From: Robiginitalea myxolifaciens
GTDB lineage: Bacteria > Bacteroidota > Bacteroidia > Flavobacteriales > Flavobacteriaceae
Assembly (NCBI RefSeq): GCF_900115205.1
Contig: NZ_FOYQ01000001.1
Location: forward strand, 585,240 to 649,239
Direction: 5' to 3'
DNA length: 64,000 bases
The number at the start of each line of letters is the position of its first letter. The first letter of the stretch is position 1. Both the position numbers and the translations under genes were made by a program. Shown in pieces: positions 33,956-42,778 of the stretch. Under the pieces are notes generated by a model. That model did no database searches. It worked only from the letters and a program-made list of their open reading frames with translations, and was not told where the DNA came from.

Positions 33956-34764
33956 ACCTGCCCCGTTCTCCCGAGTTTTGCCAACATTTGTTGCATGACT
34001 TCGGGACTGCCATTGGTGTAGAGTTCACTACTGCCTTCGTTGGCCGGATTCAATAAATCCTGCGCCTCCAGAATCCTTCGGGTCTGCCGGGCAACCGGAA
34101 GTCCACAATCCAGGATGGCCACCTCTTTTGGCAGTAGTTCATTCAGAACTGGTTTGAGGTAAGGGTAATGCGTACAACCCAAAACCAAATGATCTATGCC
34201 CGCATCCAGCATGGGTGCCAAAAGCGGTTGTAAATGGGCCTGCATTTGAGGTCCGTCCGTTACCCCGGATTCTATGAGTTGTACCAGGCCTTTCCCTTCC
34301 TGCTCATATATCTCGATTCCGGAAGCATGGAGCTTGGAAGTATCCGCAAAAAGAGCGCTGCTCAAGGTACCCCGGGTGGCTAACACCCCAATTTTACCCG
34401 ATTGGGATTGCAGGGCAGCTGGCTTAATTGCCGGTTCAATTCCGATAAAAGGAATCGGGAATTCGGCGCGTAGGGCGGCAATAGCATTTGTGGTGGCCGT
34501 ATTGCAGGCCACTACGATAAGTTTACAGCCTTTGGAGAGCAACCAGCGGGTAATGAGTCGGCAACGTTCAAGGATTTCCTCTGGAGTTCTTTGCCCGTAA
34601 GGGGCGTAAGCACTATCCGCAACGTAGATGGTATGCTCCGCCGGCAGTACCTCCGAAATCTCTTTCCAAATGGTTAGCCCGCCTACCCCGGAATCAAAAA
34701 TACCAATCGGGCTGGCTGTCCGGTTCGGGAATGCGGGGTTTTTTTTGGCCAAGGCGTTGTTCAT
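33931..34764 (-). CDS. murI: Glutamate racemase
   Basis: 277-residue cofactor-independent racemase that makes D-glutamate for peptidoglycan. The two catalytic cysteines are visible, one in VVACNTATTNAIAAL (about residue 83) and one in LVLGCTHYPYLKPVL (about 196); the N-terminus has GIFDSGVGGLTIW. A strong terminator for the preceding ompH lies 16-43 bases before the start, so an internal promoter or read-through is needed. Its last 25 bases overlap the end of convergent folA. The length is normal for the family. Confidence 0.95.
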   Translation of the reverse strand: MNNALAKKNPAFPNRTASPIGIFDSGVGGLTIWKEISEVLPAEHTIYVADSAYAPYGQRTPEEILERCRLITRWLLSKGCKLIVVACNTATTNAIAALRAEFPIPFIGIEPAIKPAALQSQSGKIGVLATRGTLSSALFADTSKLHASGIEIYEQEGKGLVQLIESGVTDGPQMQAHLQPLLAPMLDAGIDHLVLGCTHYPYLKPVLNELLPKEVAILDCGLPVARQTRRILEAQDLLNPANEGSSELYTNGSPEVMQQMLAKLGRTGQVYFLRYVS

Positions 34765-34779
34765 CAGTACTGGAAAGGT

Positions 34780-34806
34780 AAAAAAAAACCGCCCCTTGGG
34801 GCGGTT
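34780..34806 (-). terminator. ompH terminator
   Basis: AACCGCCCC-TT-GGGGCGGTT (34787-34806) with a run of nine T residues on the minus strand. It falls between the ompH stop (34824) and the murI start (34764). Confidence 0.85.
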
Positions 34807-34823
34807 TGTATGCTGTGCTTTTC

Positions 34824-35333
34824 TTAGAAGCCGAGCTCTTGTTTTACATCGGCCAGCAGATCCTTGCCAGTGGCAACAATCACACCACTACCGGGGCTGG
34901 AATCAAAGACATAGTTATATCCCTGAGCAGCAGCAACCTTTTCAATGGCTTCCTTAGCTTTCTTAGAAATAGGCTCGAAAAGTTCGGCCTGCTTCTTTTG
35001 CAGTTCCTGAGAAGCTGCTTGTTGCGCTTCCCCAATGTTGCGTTCAAATCCCTGAAGTTCCTGGGCACGCTTTTGGTTCTCCTCCTGAGAAACACCGCTG
35101 GCTTCATTCTGATACTGGGTCAGTTTGTTCTGAAGCTCAGTCATGGATCCCTGGATATCTGCGCGATAGGTTTCTTCCAGTTTCTTGAGTTCGGCCTGGG
35201 CCGCTTTCATCTCTGGCATTTGAGAAAGTAACTCGGTCACATTAATGTGAGCTGTTTTACTTTGCGCCTGAGCGGTGAATGACATTGCAAAGAGTAGGAC
35301 AATGGCAATGGCTATCTTCTGTAAATGTTTCAT
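34824..35333 (-). CDS. OmpH/Skp-family periplasmic chaperone (copy 1)
   Basis: 169 residues from the ATG at 35333 (MKHLQKIAIAIVLL). A signal peptide ends near residue 23 (AQAQ). The mature part is a helical coiled coil rich in Glu, Lys and Gln (about 40-140), typical of Skp, and ends YNYVFDSSPGSGVIVATGKDLL. The family traps unfolded outer-membrane proteins on their way to BamA. A second OmpH gene lies 45 bases upstream and bamA just before that, so the three act together. The stop is followed by a strong terminator. Confidence 0.9.
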   Translation of the reverse strand: MKHLQKIAIAIVLLFAMSFTAQAQSKTAHINVTELLSQMPEMKAAQAELKKLEETYRADIQGSMTELQNKLTQYQNEASGVSQEENQKRAQELQGFERNIGEAQQAASQELQKKQAELFEPISKKAKEAIEKVAAAQGYNYVFDSSPGSGVIVATGKDLLADVKQELGF

Positions 35334-35377
35334 GATTTCTGAATTGTGCAATTTGAGTTATGTAATCTATCGTTTAA

Positions 35378-36211
35378 TTAGTTTCCGCTAATCGTGTCTT
35401 TGGCCTGCTCGGTAGCCTTTCGACGTTCTTCTTCTTTTTGTTTCCGGCGGGCTTCCCGCTCTTCGAGCAACTTCTGGCGGCGCGCTTCGTATGCTTTCTT
35501 TCGCTCCTCCCTCAGACGGACCTGCTCGGCCCGGTAGTCTTCCGCTTCCTTGGCTCGTGTCGCTTCGGCTTCCTTGGCGCGCTGTTGACGCTCCAACAAT
35601 GCCTCGCTGGGTTGGTCCACTACCTCCTCGTCTTCGGCCTCGAATTGCTCCAGGCGATCCCGACGGGATTTCTTCGGGGCACTCACCTTGCGGGTTCTGG
35701 CTATTTGCCTGAGGACCAGCTCACTGATGTCGTGCCTTTTTTCGGAGTACAACATTACAACATCCGCCGATTTATCAAAAATAAAATCATACCTTTTATT
35801 GGCACCGATTTTCTGAACTTCGCTGAAGACCTGGTCCTGTATGGGTTGAATCAGGCGTTGCTTCTGCAATACCAAATCCCCCTGGGGACCAAAACGGTCT
35901 TGCTGGTAATCCAGCAATTCCTTTTGAAGGATTCCGATTTCCTCTTCCCGTTCCGCGACCAACTCATCCGTTAACAGGACGCGCTCTGCATCCAGAGCTT
36001 CTTGTTGCTGGTCTATGGCTCGCTGGCGGCTCTCTATCTCAGTTTTCCACTGATTTACTTTTGTTTCGAGCTGCTCACTTGCCTCGCGGTACTCCTCAAC
36101 ATTCTCGAGGATATATTCCATGTCCACATAACCGATCCTAACGCCGCGCTGAGCCTGTAAGCCGCACAACAGCCCGATCAGGGCCAGGAAACTAATTATC
36201 CTTGTCTTCAT
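35378..36211 (-). CDS. OmpH/Skp-family periplasmic protein (copy 2, long coiled coil)
   Basis: 277 residues with a signal peptide (about 1-20, ending GLQAQ). It has the OmpH core (GVRIGYVDMEYILENV at the mature N-terminus, YDFIFDKSADVVMLYSEK near 140) and then a long highly charged stretch from about 180 to the end rich in Arg, Glu, Lys and Ala. This tail is roughly 100 residues longer than in copy 1 and reads as a continuous helix. Both OmpH genes follow bamA, which fits a chaperone pair for barrel assembly. The tail could contact peptidoglycan or the partner copy; that is not shown by the sequence. A promoter lies 34 bases upstream. Confidence 0.88.
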   Translation of the reverse strand: MKTRIISFLALIGLLCGLQAQRGVRIGYVDMEYILENVEEYREASEQLETKVNQWKTEIESRQRAIDQQQEALDAERVLLTDELVAEREEEIGILQKELLDYQQDRFGPQGDLVLQKQRLIQPIQDQVFSEVQKIGANKRYDFIFDKSADVVMLYSEKRHDISELVLRQIARTRKVSAPKKSRRDRLEQFEAEDEEVVDQPSEALLERQQRAKEAEATRAKEAEDYRAEQVRLREERKKAYEARRQKLLEEREARRKQKEEERRKATEQAKDTISGN

Positions 36212-36244
36212 TACTGCGTGTTTAGACTATAGAAAATATCGTGC

Positions 36245-36252
36245 CAAAATTA
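36245..36252 (-). promoter_or_regulatory. ompH promoter -7 box
   Basis: Minus strand TAATTTTG fits TAnnTTTG in the 94-base gap between bamA and the second ompH gene, so the ompH pair can be made apart from bamA. Confidence 0.5.
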
Positions 36253-36305
36253 TTAAATCTTTTAAAATGAACGATTTAACAAGGTTTTACACAATAGGAC
36301 AGGCA

Positions 36306-38951
36306 TCAGAATTGCTGACCGATAACGAAGTGGGTCTGCCATCCGCTGGGTCCTGGAGTGTTGTCTGGCCGGAGATCGTCGTCGAATCCGTATCCAAAAT
36401 CAATACCCAGGAGCCCGAATGCGGGCATGAAAATCCGGAGCCCCACCCCGGCTGACCTTCTTAACTGAAACGGATTAAACTCCTGAAAATTGTTGAAGGC
36501 ATTCCCTGCTTCGAGAAAGGTTAACATATATATGGAAGCGGAAGGCTTCAAGGTAAGCGGATAACGCAGTTCAAGGGAGAATTTGTTATAGATTAATCCT
36601 CCTTCTACCTGTCCGGTGAGCGGGTCTACCGGGGTCAGGCTGTTATTTTCATAACCGCGAAGCTGAATAACCTCCCGGCCATCGAGCGTAAAGTTACGTC
36701 CCAGGCCATCGCCCCCAACGAAGAATCGCTCAAAAGGAACACGTCCTACGTCGGGATTATAGCTTCCCAAAAATCCAAATTCCGAATTGAACCGGAAGAC
36801 CAGCTTACCTACGATTCGGTTATACCAGTCGGCTTTGAATTTGATCTTATAGAATTCCAGCCATCGGAAGCGCTCCTGATCGAGCTCCTCGAGACGGTTT
36901 TGCAGGAATTCATCCCGTTCTTCACCGCCCAGTCCCAATTGCGCACGTTCCCGCTGTTCGGCAATAATATCTGCGCTTTCGTCCTGAAGCGCTGCAAAAT
37001 CCTTGTCACTAAATAAGGAATACGGCGGGGTGAACTTTGCCGTCAGCGCAATATTGCTACCGGAGATGGGGAAAATCGGGCTCGGTCCGGAACTGTTACG
37101 CGCAATCCCTATTGTATAGGCCAACGCATTGGAAGTACCGTTTCCGAAATTGAATAGTCCCGTTCGGTAATTCCGGAAATCATACAACTGGTAGCTCAAG
37201 GAGTGGGACAACACAAAGAGGTCGTCGGGCCACTGCACCCTTTTGGCCAATCCCAGGGAAATCCCGGTAATCGAAAACTGTTGGTCTTTGTCTACATCTA
37301 CCCGTCCGTTCTGCCCAAAAGTGGCGCGGAACTGCTGGGTTCGACTCAAACTCATATTAAATCGCACCGGTTTGCGACCCCCGAGCCAGGGTTCTGAGAA
37401 GTTCAGGGAATATACCCGGAACGTCCTACTGGCCTGCAGTCGCAAGGCAAAAGTCTGGCCGTCTCCCATCGGTACGGGTTGGTAGGCTTCCTTATTGAAC
37501 AAATTCTGTATCGAGAAGTTATTGAACGACAACCCAAGGGTTCCGATAAATCCACCGCCACCATAACCTCCTTGTAATTCTATCTGGCTGGCTCCGGATT
37601 CAACCAGGTCAAATCCGAGATCCACAGTTCCTTCATTCGGATTAGGATTCTGGATGTCCGGGCGAACCTGCTCAGGATCAAAGAAGCCCAACTGGCCCAG
37701 TTCGCGTATGGTTCGGATAATATCGTCTTTACTGTACTTTTGTCCGGGTTTGGTGCGGATTTCCCGGAAGACTACGTGGTCGTTGGTCTTATTGTTACCC
37801 TTTACCGTAACCTTATTGAGGAAGGTTTCTTTCCCTTCAATGATCCGTATCTCGAAATCGATGGTATCGTTTTCGGCGCTTACCTCAACCGGGTTGATCG
37901 TGGAGAAAAGATAACCGTTGTTCTGATACAGGTTGGTGATGTCCTGGCCGTCCGGTTTACTATCGTCGGCAATCCGCTTTCTCAGGAGTACCCCGTTATA
38001 GGTGTCCCCCTTTTTAATTCCCAGCACCTGATTGAGCTGACGATCGGTATACACGGTATTCCCCACATAATCGATATCGCCGAAGTAATAGCGGTTCCCC
38101 TCTTCCACATCGATATAGATGTCAATGCGCTTGTCGTTGCGTCGGGCCACGCTGTCCGAGAGTACCCGGGCATCGCGGTACCCATTTTCAGCGTACTTAT
38201 CGATCAGGGATTTTAAATCCTCCTCATAGTCCGCTTCGATAAACTTGGACTTTTTCCAGAATCGTCCCGGACGACGCTCCTTGGTATTTTTTAAGGCTCC
38301 CCGTAGTGCGGATCCTTTGAGCTTCTCATTGCCGTTGAAAATGATATTCTTAACCTTAACACGATCGCCCTTTTTGATATTGACCACCATATTCTGGGAA
38401 TTGGTCCCCGAGGTATCGGCGGAAGTCGCGATGGTAACCTGGGCATTGAGAAACCCTTGCTTGCGGTATTTGTTTTCGAGGTAGTTCTCCGAATTGGCAA
38501 TTAAGCTCTGGGTAATTTTCTTCCCTTTTTTCAGGTCCGTATCGTCTACAATTTCCTGGATCTTTCGCTTGGGAATTCCGTAAAACGTAACATTGTTCAG
38601 GGAAGGACGTTCCGAAATAGCCAGTTCCAGAAAAATCCGGTCTCCCTCAATCTGGTAGTAAAAGCTCACGTCCGTAAAGAGATCCAGACCCCATAATTTT
38701 TTGATGACCTCACTGATTTGGTCTCCGGGTACGGTAATCGGTTGGCCCTCTATGAGTCCCGTATAGGTTTTTACAGTCTGCTCGTTATAACTCTGTAATC
38801 CGGTAACGGTTAGACCCCCAAGGATATAGGTTTTCGGCTCTTCGAAGGAAACTTCCTGAGCTAGGGCAGGCAGGGTAAGCAAGAAGGCAAAAAGGGCGGT
38901 AAGGCTTCGTAGTGCTAGCCGCGCCCGGTTAACACTAGTTAAGTTGTTCAC
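36306..38951 (-). CDS. bamA: Outer-membrane barrel assembly factor BamA
   Basis: About 881 residues from a GTG at 38951; an ATG at 38999 in the same frame would add 16 and overlap uppS more deeply. A signal peptide (ALFAFLLTLPALAQ) precedes five POTRA domains (GGLTVTGLQSYNEQTVK at the start). The C-terminal barrel begins near 460 and ends in HFVIGQQF with a terminal Phe, the BAM recognition signature. It inserts outer-membrane proteins; OmpH/Skp chaperones follow. The overlap with the end of uppS (17 bases for the GTG) signals co-transcription. The start needs experimental evidence because no in-frame ATG lies between 38999 and the signal peptide. Confidence 0.92.
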   Translation of the reverse strand: MNNLTSVNRARLALRSLTALFAFLLTLPALAQEVSFEEPKTYILGGLTVTGLQSYNEQTVKTYTGLIEGQPITVPGDQISEVIKKLWGLDLFTDVSFYYQIEGDRIFLELAISERPSLNNVTFYGIPKRKIQEIVDDTDLKKGKKITQSLIANSENYLENKYRKQGFLNAQVTIATSADTSGTNSQNMVVNIKKGDRVKVKNIIFNGNEKLKGSALRGALKNTKERRPGRFWKKSKFIEADYEEDLKSLIDKYAENGYRDARVLSDSVARRNDKRIDIYIDVEEGNRYYFGDIDYVGNTVYTDRQLNQVLGIKKGDTYNGVLLRKRIADDSKPDGQDITNLYQNNGYLFSTINPVEVSAENDTIDFEIRIIEGKETFLNKVTVKGNNKTNDHVVFREIRTKPGQKYSKDDIIRTIRELGQLGFFDPEQVRPDIQNPNPNEGTVDLGFDLVESGASQIELQGGYGGGGFIGTLGLSFNNFSIQNLFNKEAYQPVPMGDGQTFALRLQASRTFRVYSLNFSEPWLGGRKPVRFNMSLSRTQQFRATFGQNGRVDVDKDQQFSITGISLGLAKRVQWPDDLFVLSHSLSYQLYDFRNYRTGLFNFGNGTSNALAYTIGIARNSSGPSPIFPISGSNIALTAKFTPPYSLFSDKDFAALQDESADIIAEQRERAQLGLGGEERDEFLQNRLEELDQERFRWLEFYKIKFKADWYNRIVGKLVFRFNSEFGFLGSYNPDVGRVPFERFFVGGDGLGRNFTLDGREVIQLRGYENNSLTPVDPLTGQVEGGLIYNKFSLELRYPLTLKPSASIYMLTFLEAGNAFNNFQEFNPFQLRRSAGVGLRIFMPAFGLLGIDFGYGFDDDLRPDNTPGPSGWQTHFVIGQQF

Positions 38952-39675
38952 TGGTTTTTCCAAATCGTCGTTCTCTGTTCTGGTAACTCTGAATTGCACT
39001 GATCAGGTGGGATTCCCCGAAATCCGGCCACAAGACGTCCGTAAAGTATAATTCAGCGTACGCAATTTGCCACAATAAAAAATTGCTGATCCGACATTCC
39101 CCACTGGTGCGGATTAGCAAGTCTACATCGGGCAAATCCCGGGTGTAAAGATGACCATTAATAATGGTTTCATCAATATTCTCGGGGGAAATTATATTAT
39201 TTTTAACTTTGGTTGCGAGGGCTTTAAAAGCACTTGTCAATTCCTCCCTGGAACCATAACTCAAGGCAAGCGTCAGGGTCATAGCCGAATTCTCAGCGGT
39301 CTTTTCCATAACCTCTTTCAGCTCCCGGTGCACTTTGTCGGGTAAGGTATTTATCCGGCCGATTGCATTGAGGCGGATATCATTATCAGAAAGGGTTTTG
39401 AGTTCTTTTTTAAGGGAAGAAACCAGCAGTTTCATCAAGGTATCCACCTCGATTTTCGGACGTTTCCAGTTTTCGGTGCTGAAGGCGTATAGGGTGAGGT
39501 TTTGCACGCCGAGTTTGGCCGCGGTCTCCACGGTCTCCCGAACCGCGCGAACCCCGTTTTCATGGCCGAAAACACGGAGTTTTCCGCGTTGTTTCGCCCA
39601 ACGGCCGTTGCCATCCATAATTACAGCAAGATGCCGGGGCACTGCCCCCTTTTTAAGCTCCTCAATAGTGTCCAT
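38935..39675 (-). CDS. uppS: Undecaprenyl diphosphate synthase (isoprenyl transferase)
   Basis: 246 residues from the ATG at 39675; an upstream ATG at 39696 would overlap the DUF6089 gene and adds non-conserved residues. The catalytic segment AVIMDGNGRWAKQRG (about 19-33) has the key Asp-Gly-Asn-Gly-Arg; the later LLIRTSGECRISNFLLWQ and YAELYFTDVLWPDF segments bind the isopentenyl chain. It makes C55-PP, the lipid carrier for peptidoglycan and other wall polymers. It lies 8 bases after DUF6089 and overlaps bamA, an envelope operon. Confidence 0.95.
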   Translation of the reverse strand: MDTIEELKKGAVPRHLAVIMDGNGRWAKQRGKLRVFGHENGVRAVRETVETAAKLGVQNLTLYAFSTENWKRPKIEVDTLMKLLVSSLKKELKTLSDNDIRLNAIGRINTLPDKVHRELKEVMEKTAENSAMTLTLALSYGSREELTSAFKALATKVKNNIISPENIDETIINGHLYTRDLPDVDLLIRTSGECRISNFLLWQIAYAELYFTDVLWPDFGESHLISAIQSYQNRERRFGKTSEQLN

Positions 39676-39683
39676 AAGTGCTT

Positions 39684-40376
39684 CTACTCGAAGCAATCCA
39701 TGCAGGGCTTTCGCCCGAAGGTGAAGGTGAGGGTAAGCCCGGAGAATACATACCAGTCGTTACTGTTAAAATTCTCAACGATATCGGCCTGTTGCTCAAA
39801 ATTCGTGCCTTCCGGATTGCTGGCATCCAGGTTATCCGTAAGGGTATACCTGGCGCCTATTTCGGCTCCGAGAATCAAAAACTGATTCAGCCGGTACTTT
39901 GCTCCCACGGTCATTGGGATCGCAAAATCGCCTTCCCGCTGATTGGTTTCGATCAACTGTCCGGCATCAAAATAATTAAAATCGTACCTGAAATACGTTA
40001 GACCGGTATAGAGGTACGGTGTAAAGGCTGGACCCAATTTGTGCAGGTTGTACTCCACAAAATTGAATTCCAGGCCAGCGGAGAATTCCATAACCCGGTT
40101 CTCCATTTCCAGACCTCTTTGTTGCCTTGAACGAATGCTTGAGCGCGTGTCGTCGGCGGTAAACTTACCATAGAGGGCATGAGCCCGCCAGGCGTAACGC
40201 TTACTGCGATTCCACTTGCCCAGAACGCCAAAGGCAGGTCCGGAGGGCGCAATATAATTCATCCTGCCGACGTCCCCAATATTATTTGTTCCACCTGCGA
40301 AAAGTCCTACTTCGTAGGTTTGCCCGGAAACAGCTATTCCCAGAAGCAAAAAGAGGGCGGAAAGAAGCAATCGCAT
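39684..40376 (-). CDS. DUF6089 outer-membrane-like protein
   Basis: 230 residues. A short signal peptide ends near residue 18 (AVSGQ). The rest alternates hydrophobic and polar residues like an eight-strand barrel (YEVGLFAGGTNNIGDVG, then FGVLGKWNRSKRYAWRAHALYG and more), and the protein ends in the unusual RKPCMDCFE rather than the usual Phe. The C-terminal Cys-x2-Cys may be a metal site or disulfide. The family is named from this conserved place between nadK and uppS in Bacteroidetes; function unknown. It lies 60 bases downstream of nadK. Confidence 0.82.
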   Translation of the reverse strand: MRLLLSALFLLLGIAVSGQTYEVGLFAGGTNNIGDVGRMNYIAPSGPAFGVLGKWNRSKRYAWRAHALYGKFTADDTRSSIRSRQQRGLEMENRVMEFSAGLEFNFVEYNLHKLGPAFTPYLYTGLTYFRYDFNYFDAGQLIETNQREGDFAIPMTVGAKYRLNQFLILGAEIGARYTLTDNLDASNPEGTNFEQQADIVENFNSNDWYVFSGLTLTFTFGRKPCMDCFE

Positions 40377-40436
40377 AAAGTCCGTTTGTTTGAAATGATA
40401 AACAGTATTTGGGGGCTTTTATTGCCCGCCCGGTAC

Positions 40437-41309
40437 TTAATTGCGACGGTCCTCGCCCCAGAGTAATTTGTTGCGAATGGTTTTAAAAAAGCTTTCGGAG
40501 GTAAACTCTACCATGGCGATATTGAAGGCGGCCTTGCGTATGCGAATCTCCGTCCCGTTATCCACAGTTGAGATACGGGAATCCAGGGAAACCAGGTGCT
40601 GCGGTTCGCGCCCGCTTACTGTGAGCCGAATCTCTGTTTCATCGGAAATCACCAGGGGGCGAGCATTGAGGTTGTGCGGAGCTATCGGGGTAATGACCAG
40701 GGATCGCGCCGAAGGAGTGATCACCGGACCTCCACAACTCAGGCTATATCCGGTAGAACCCGTTGGGGTGGCGACAATAAGGCCATCTGCCCAATAGGAG
40801 GTCAGATACTCCCCGTCCAGATAGGTGTCAATGGTAATCATGGAGGTAGTATCTTTTCGGGATACCGTAACCTCATTCAGGGCAAAATTGAGGGCGTCTC
40901 CTCCTGGGGTGGCTCCACTGAAATCGGCCGTTACCAGGCTTCTGGGCACCAATTTGTATGCCCCTGCCTGGAATGCGGCTACCAACTCAGCTGTTTTTTC
41001 CCGGGGAAATGTCGAGAGGAAACCCAAACGTCCGGTATTGACCCCAATCAGGGGGATATCCATATCGCGTATATAGGTGATGGCACGAAGGATTGTCCCA
41101 TCTCCCCCAATGCTGATCATCAGGTTGCAACTGCGATCAAGACCTTCTTTAAGATTAAAAAGCGGGTATTGTTTATCGGCTTTGAGCAGGGCACCCAGTC
41201 CTTCCTCCAGGAGCACCTCGCTACCGGCTTTCTCCAGCGCGCTGAGCAACTCCCGGGCCGGTTCCAGGGCGTCCTCAGAAAATGTTTGCGCGTAAAGTGC
41301 CACTTTCAT
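40437..41309 (-). CDS. nadK: NAD kinase
   Basis: 290 residues from the ATG at 41309 (MKVALYAQTFSEDALE); another ATG four codons upstream would overlap the CBS gene by eight bases. The ATP site SIGGDGTILRAI is near 72-83, and the NAD-binding segment GLIVATPTGSTGYSLSCGG near 180-198 with the SRSLVITPIAPH-like region is present. It phosphorylates NAD to NADP with ATP or polyphosphate. It is the second gene of the CBS-nadK-DUF6089-uppS-bamA row. Confidence 0.95.
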   Translation of the reverse strand: MKVALYAQTFSEDALEPARELLSALEKAGSEVLLEEGLGALLKADKQYPLFNLKEGLDRSCNLMISIGGDGTILRAITYIRDMDIPLIGVNTGRLGFLSTFPREKTAELVAAFQAGAYKLVPRSLVTADFSGATPGGDALNFALNEVTVSRKDTTSMITIDTYLDGEYLTSYWADGLIVATPTGSTGYSLSCGGPVITPSARSLVITPIAPHNLNARPLVISDETEIRLTVSGREPQHLVSLDSRISTVDNGTEIRIRKAAFNIAMVEFTSESFFKTIRNKLLWGEDRRN

Positions 41310-41313
41310 GGCC

Positions 41314-41973
41314 TTAGACATTTAGATATTTATCGAGGTAAATCGAGCGTTCCCGAAGCTCTTCCAGGAATTGGTCATCGACGCTTCCGAAGAGAATAGT
41401 ATACCCGTAGCGGCGGAAGGTCTGCAACACGTCGTTGATATTGGATTCACTCATTTTCAGCGTAATCTGCACCTGTTCCTCCCGGGCCTCCGTAATAAAA
41501 GCACCCAGCAGGCGGGTATTGCTGCTTTCGACAATTTGAGCGATCTCACTAAAACTGTAATCCCGGGCTGCCTTCTCCAACATAAGGATTACCCCAGGTT
41601 CTGTAAAGAAAGGCATCTGTGTAAAAATACCCACCACATCATTGAGGTCGTAATAGCCCATTAAGTGGTTCGCGTTGTCAAGAACCGGGACAATATTGGC
41701 CTCATTGCGGGTAAACACTTCCAGCACATCCAGCCAGGAAGCGTCCATCCCCACGGAAAAGCCTTCCAGTTGATAGCGAAAATCCTCTATCGTTGCGGTC
41801 TCCTGAAAGCTATCCATATCGGCTTCCCCCAGTAACCCGAGAAATTCATCATTCTCAATTATGGCCACATGAGAATAGGTGGAATGCGTAAAGAAATGCA
41901 TCGCTTCCTTCAGGGAATCCGTCAGTTCAAAAACCGGGATGGTCGTGATGATATGATCGCGCATGGACAGCAT
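41314..41973 (-). CDS. CBS-domain protein
   Basis: 219 residues with a CBS pair: domain 1 at about 5-60 (FELTDSLKEAMHFFTHSTYSHVAI-type segment) and domain 2 at about 70-130 (VGMDASWLDVLEVFTRNEANIVPVL). The last 85 residues look like a small alpha/beta ACT-like domain (LLGAFITEAREEQVQITLKM). No enzyme domain is attached, so it is probably a sensor of adenine nucleotides or another small ligand. It is directly upstream of nadK, with only four bases between, and could regulate NAD kinase; this is inference. An ATG at 41964 is an equal alternative start. Confidence 0.85.
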   Translation of the reverse strand: MLSMRDHIITTIPVFELTDSLKEAMHFFTHSTYSHVAIIENDEFLGLLGEADMDSFQETATIEDFRYQLEGFSVGMDASWLDVLEVFTRNEANIVPVLDNANHLMGYYDLNDVVGIFTQMPFFTEPGVILMLEKAARDYSFSEIAQIVESSNTRLLGAFITEAREEQVQITLKMSESNINDVLQTFRRYGYTILFGSVDDQFLEELRERSIYLDKYLNV

Positions 41974-42026
41974 AAGGACGGCGTGAAATTACTAATTTTT
42001 AAAGCACAAAAGGCATGCCTAATTTG

Positions 42027-42034
42027 TATTTTTG
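42027..42034 (+). promoter_or_regulatory. pdxJ promoter -7 box
   Basis: TATTTTTG fits TAnnTTTG, 27 bases before the pdxJ ATG. Confidence 0.6.
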
Positions 42035-42061
42035 GGGCCCGAAGCTCATAAATCCGATTAA

Positions 42062-42775
42062 ATGACACGACTCAGCGTCAATATCAACAAATTGGCAACC
42101 CTGCGCAATGCGCGGGGCGGCAACCAACCCGACCTGATTAAAAGCACCCGGGACATCGAGGCCTTCGGTGCCCAGGGGATAACGATCCACCCCCGGCCCG
42201 ACGAGCGGCACATTCGCTACCAGGACGCCCGGGACCTGAAATCGGTGGTCACCACAGAATTCAATATCGAAGGCAATCCCATCCCCTCTTTTTGTGATTT
42301 AGTCCTAGAGGTTAAACCGGATCAGGTAACCCTGGTCCCGGATGCGCCCGACGCGATCACTTCGAATGCCGGTTGGGATACCCGCAAGCACCAAAAACAT
42401 CTGCAAGACATCATTGCCACCTTTAAGGCAAGCGGAATCCGCACCTCTATCTTTGTGGATCCCGATCCGGAAATGGTACGGGCTGCAGCGGATACCGGTA
42501 CGGACCGGGTAGAACTTTATACCGAATCCTACGCTACAGCCTTTCCCGCTGATGCAGAAGCTGCGGTGTTGCCCTTCAGGAAAGCGGGAGAAGCCGCAGC
42601 AGCGGTGGGACTGGGGCTCAATGCCGGCCATGACCTGAATCTGGATAACATTGCCTGGTTTGCCCAAGAGGTGCCCGGACTACTCGAAGTAAGTATCGGA
42701 CACGCCCTGATTTGTGAAGCTATCTACGACGGCCTGGAATCGGTTATCGCAGCCTACCTCAAAAAACTCAGCTAA
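42062..42775 (+). CDS. pdxJ: Pyridoxine 5'-phosphate synthase
   Basis: 237-residue TIM-barrel enzyme of the DXP-dependent vitamin B6 route; it condenses 1-deoxyxylulose 5-phosphate and 3-amino-2-oxopropyl phosphate. [17 protein letters not shown] at the N-terminus, [12 protein letters not shown] near 40 and VELYTESYA near 150 are family segments. PLP made here serves MetZ and the class V aminotransferase in the window. An esterase-like gene follows after three bases. No pdxA or epd was seen. Confidence 0.95.
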   Translation: MTRLSVNINKLATLRNARGGNQPDLIKSTRDIEAFGAQGITIHPRPDERHIRYQDARDLKSVVTTEFNIEGNPIPSFCDLVLEVKPDQVTLVPDAPDAITSNAGWDTRKHQKHLQDIIATFKASGIRTSIFVDPDPEMVRAAADTGTDRVELYTESYATAFPADAEAAVLPFRKAGEAAAAVGLGLNAGHDLNLDNIAWFAQEVPGLLEVSIGHALICEAIYDGLESVIAAYLKKLS

Positions 42776-42778
42776 CAG

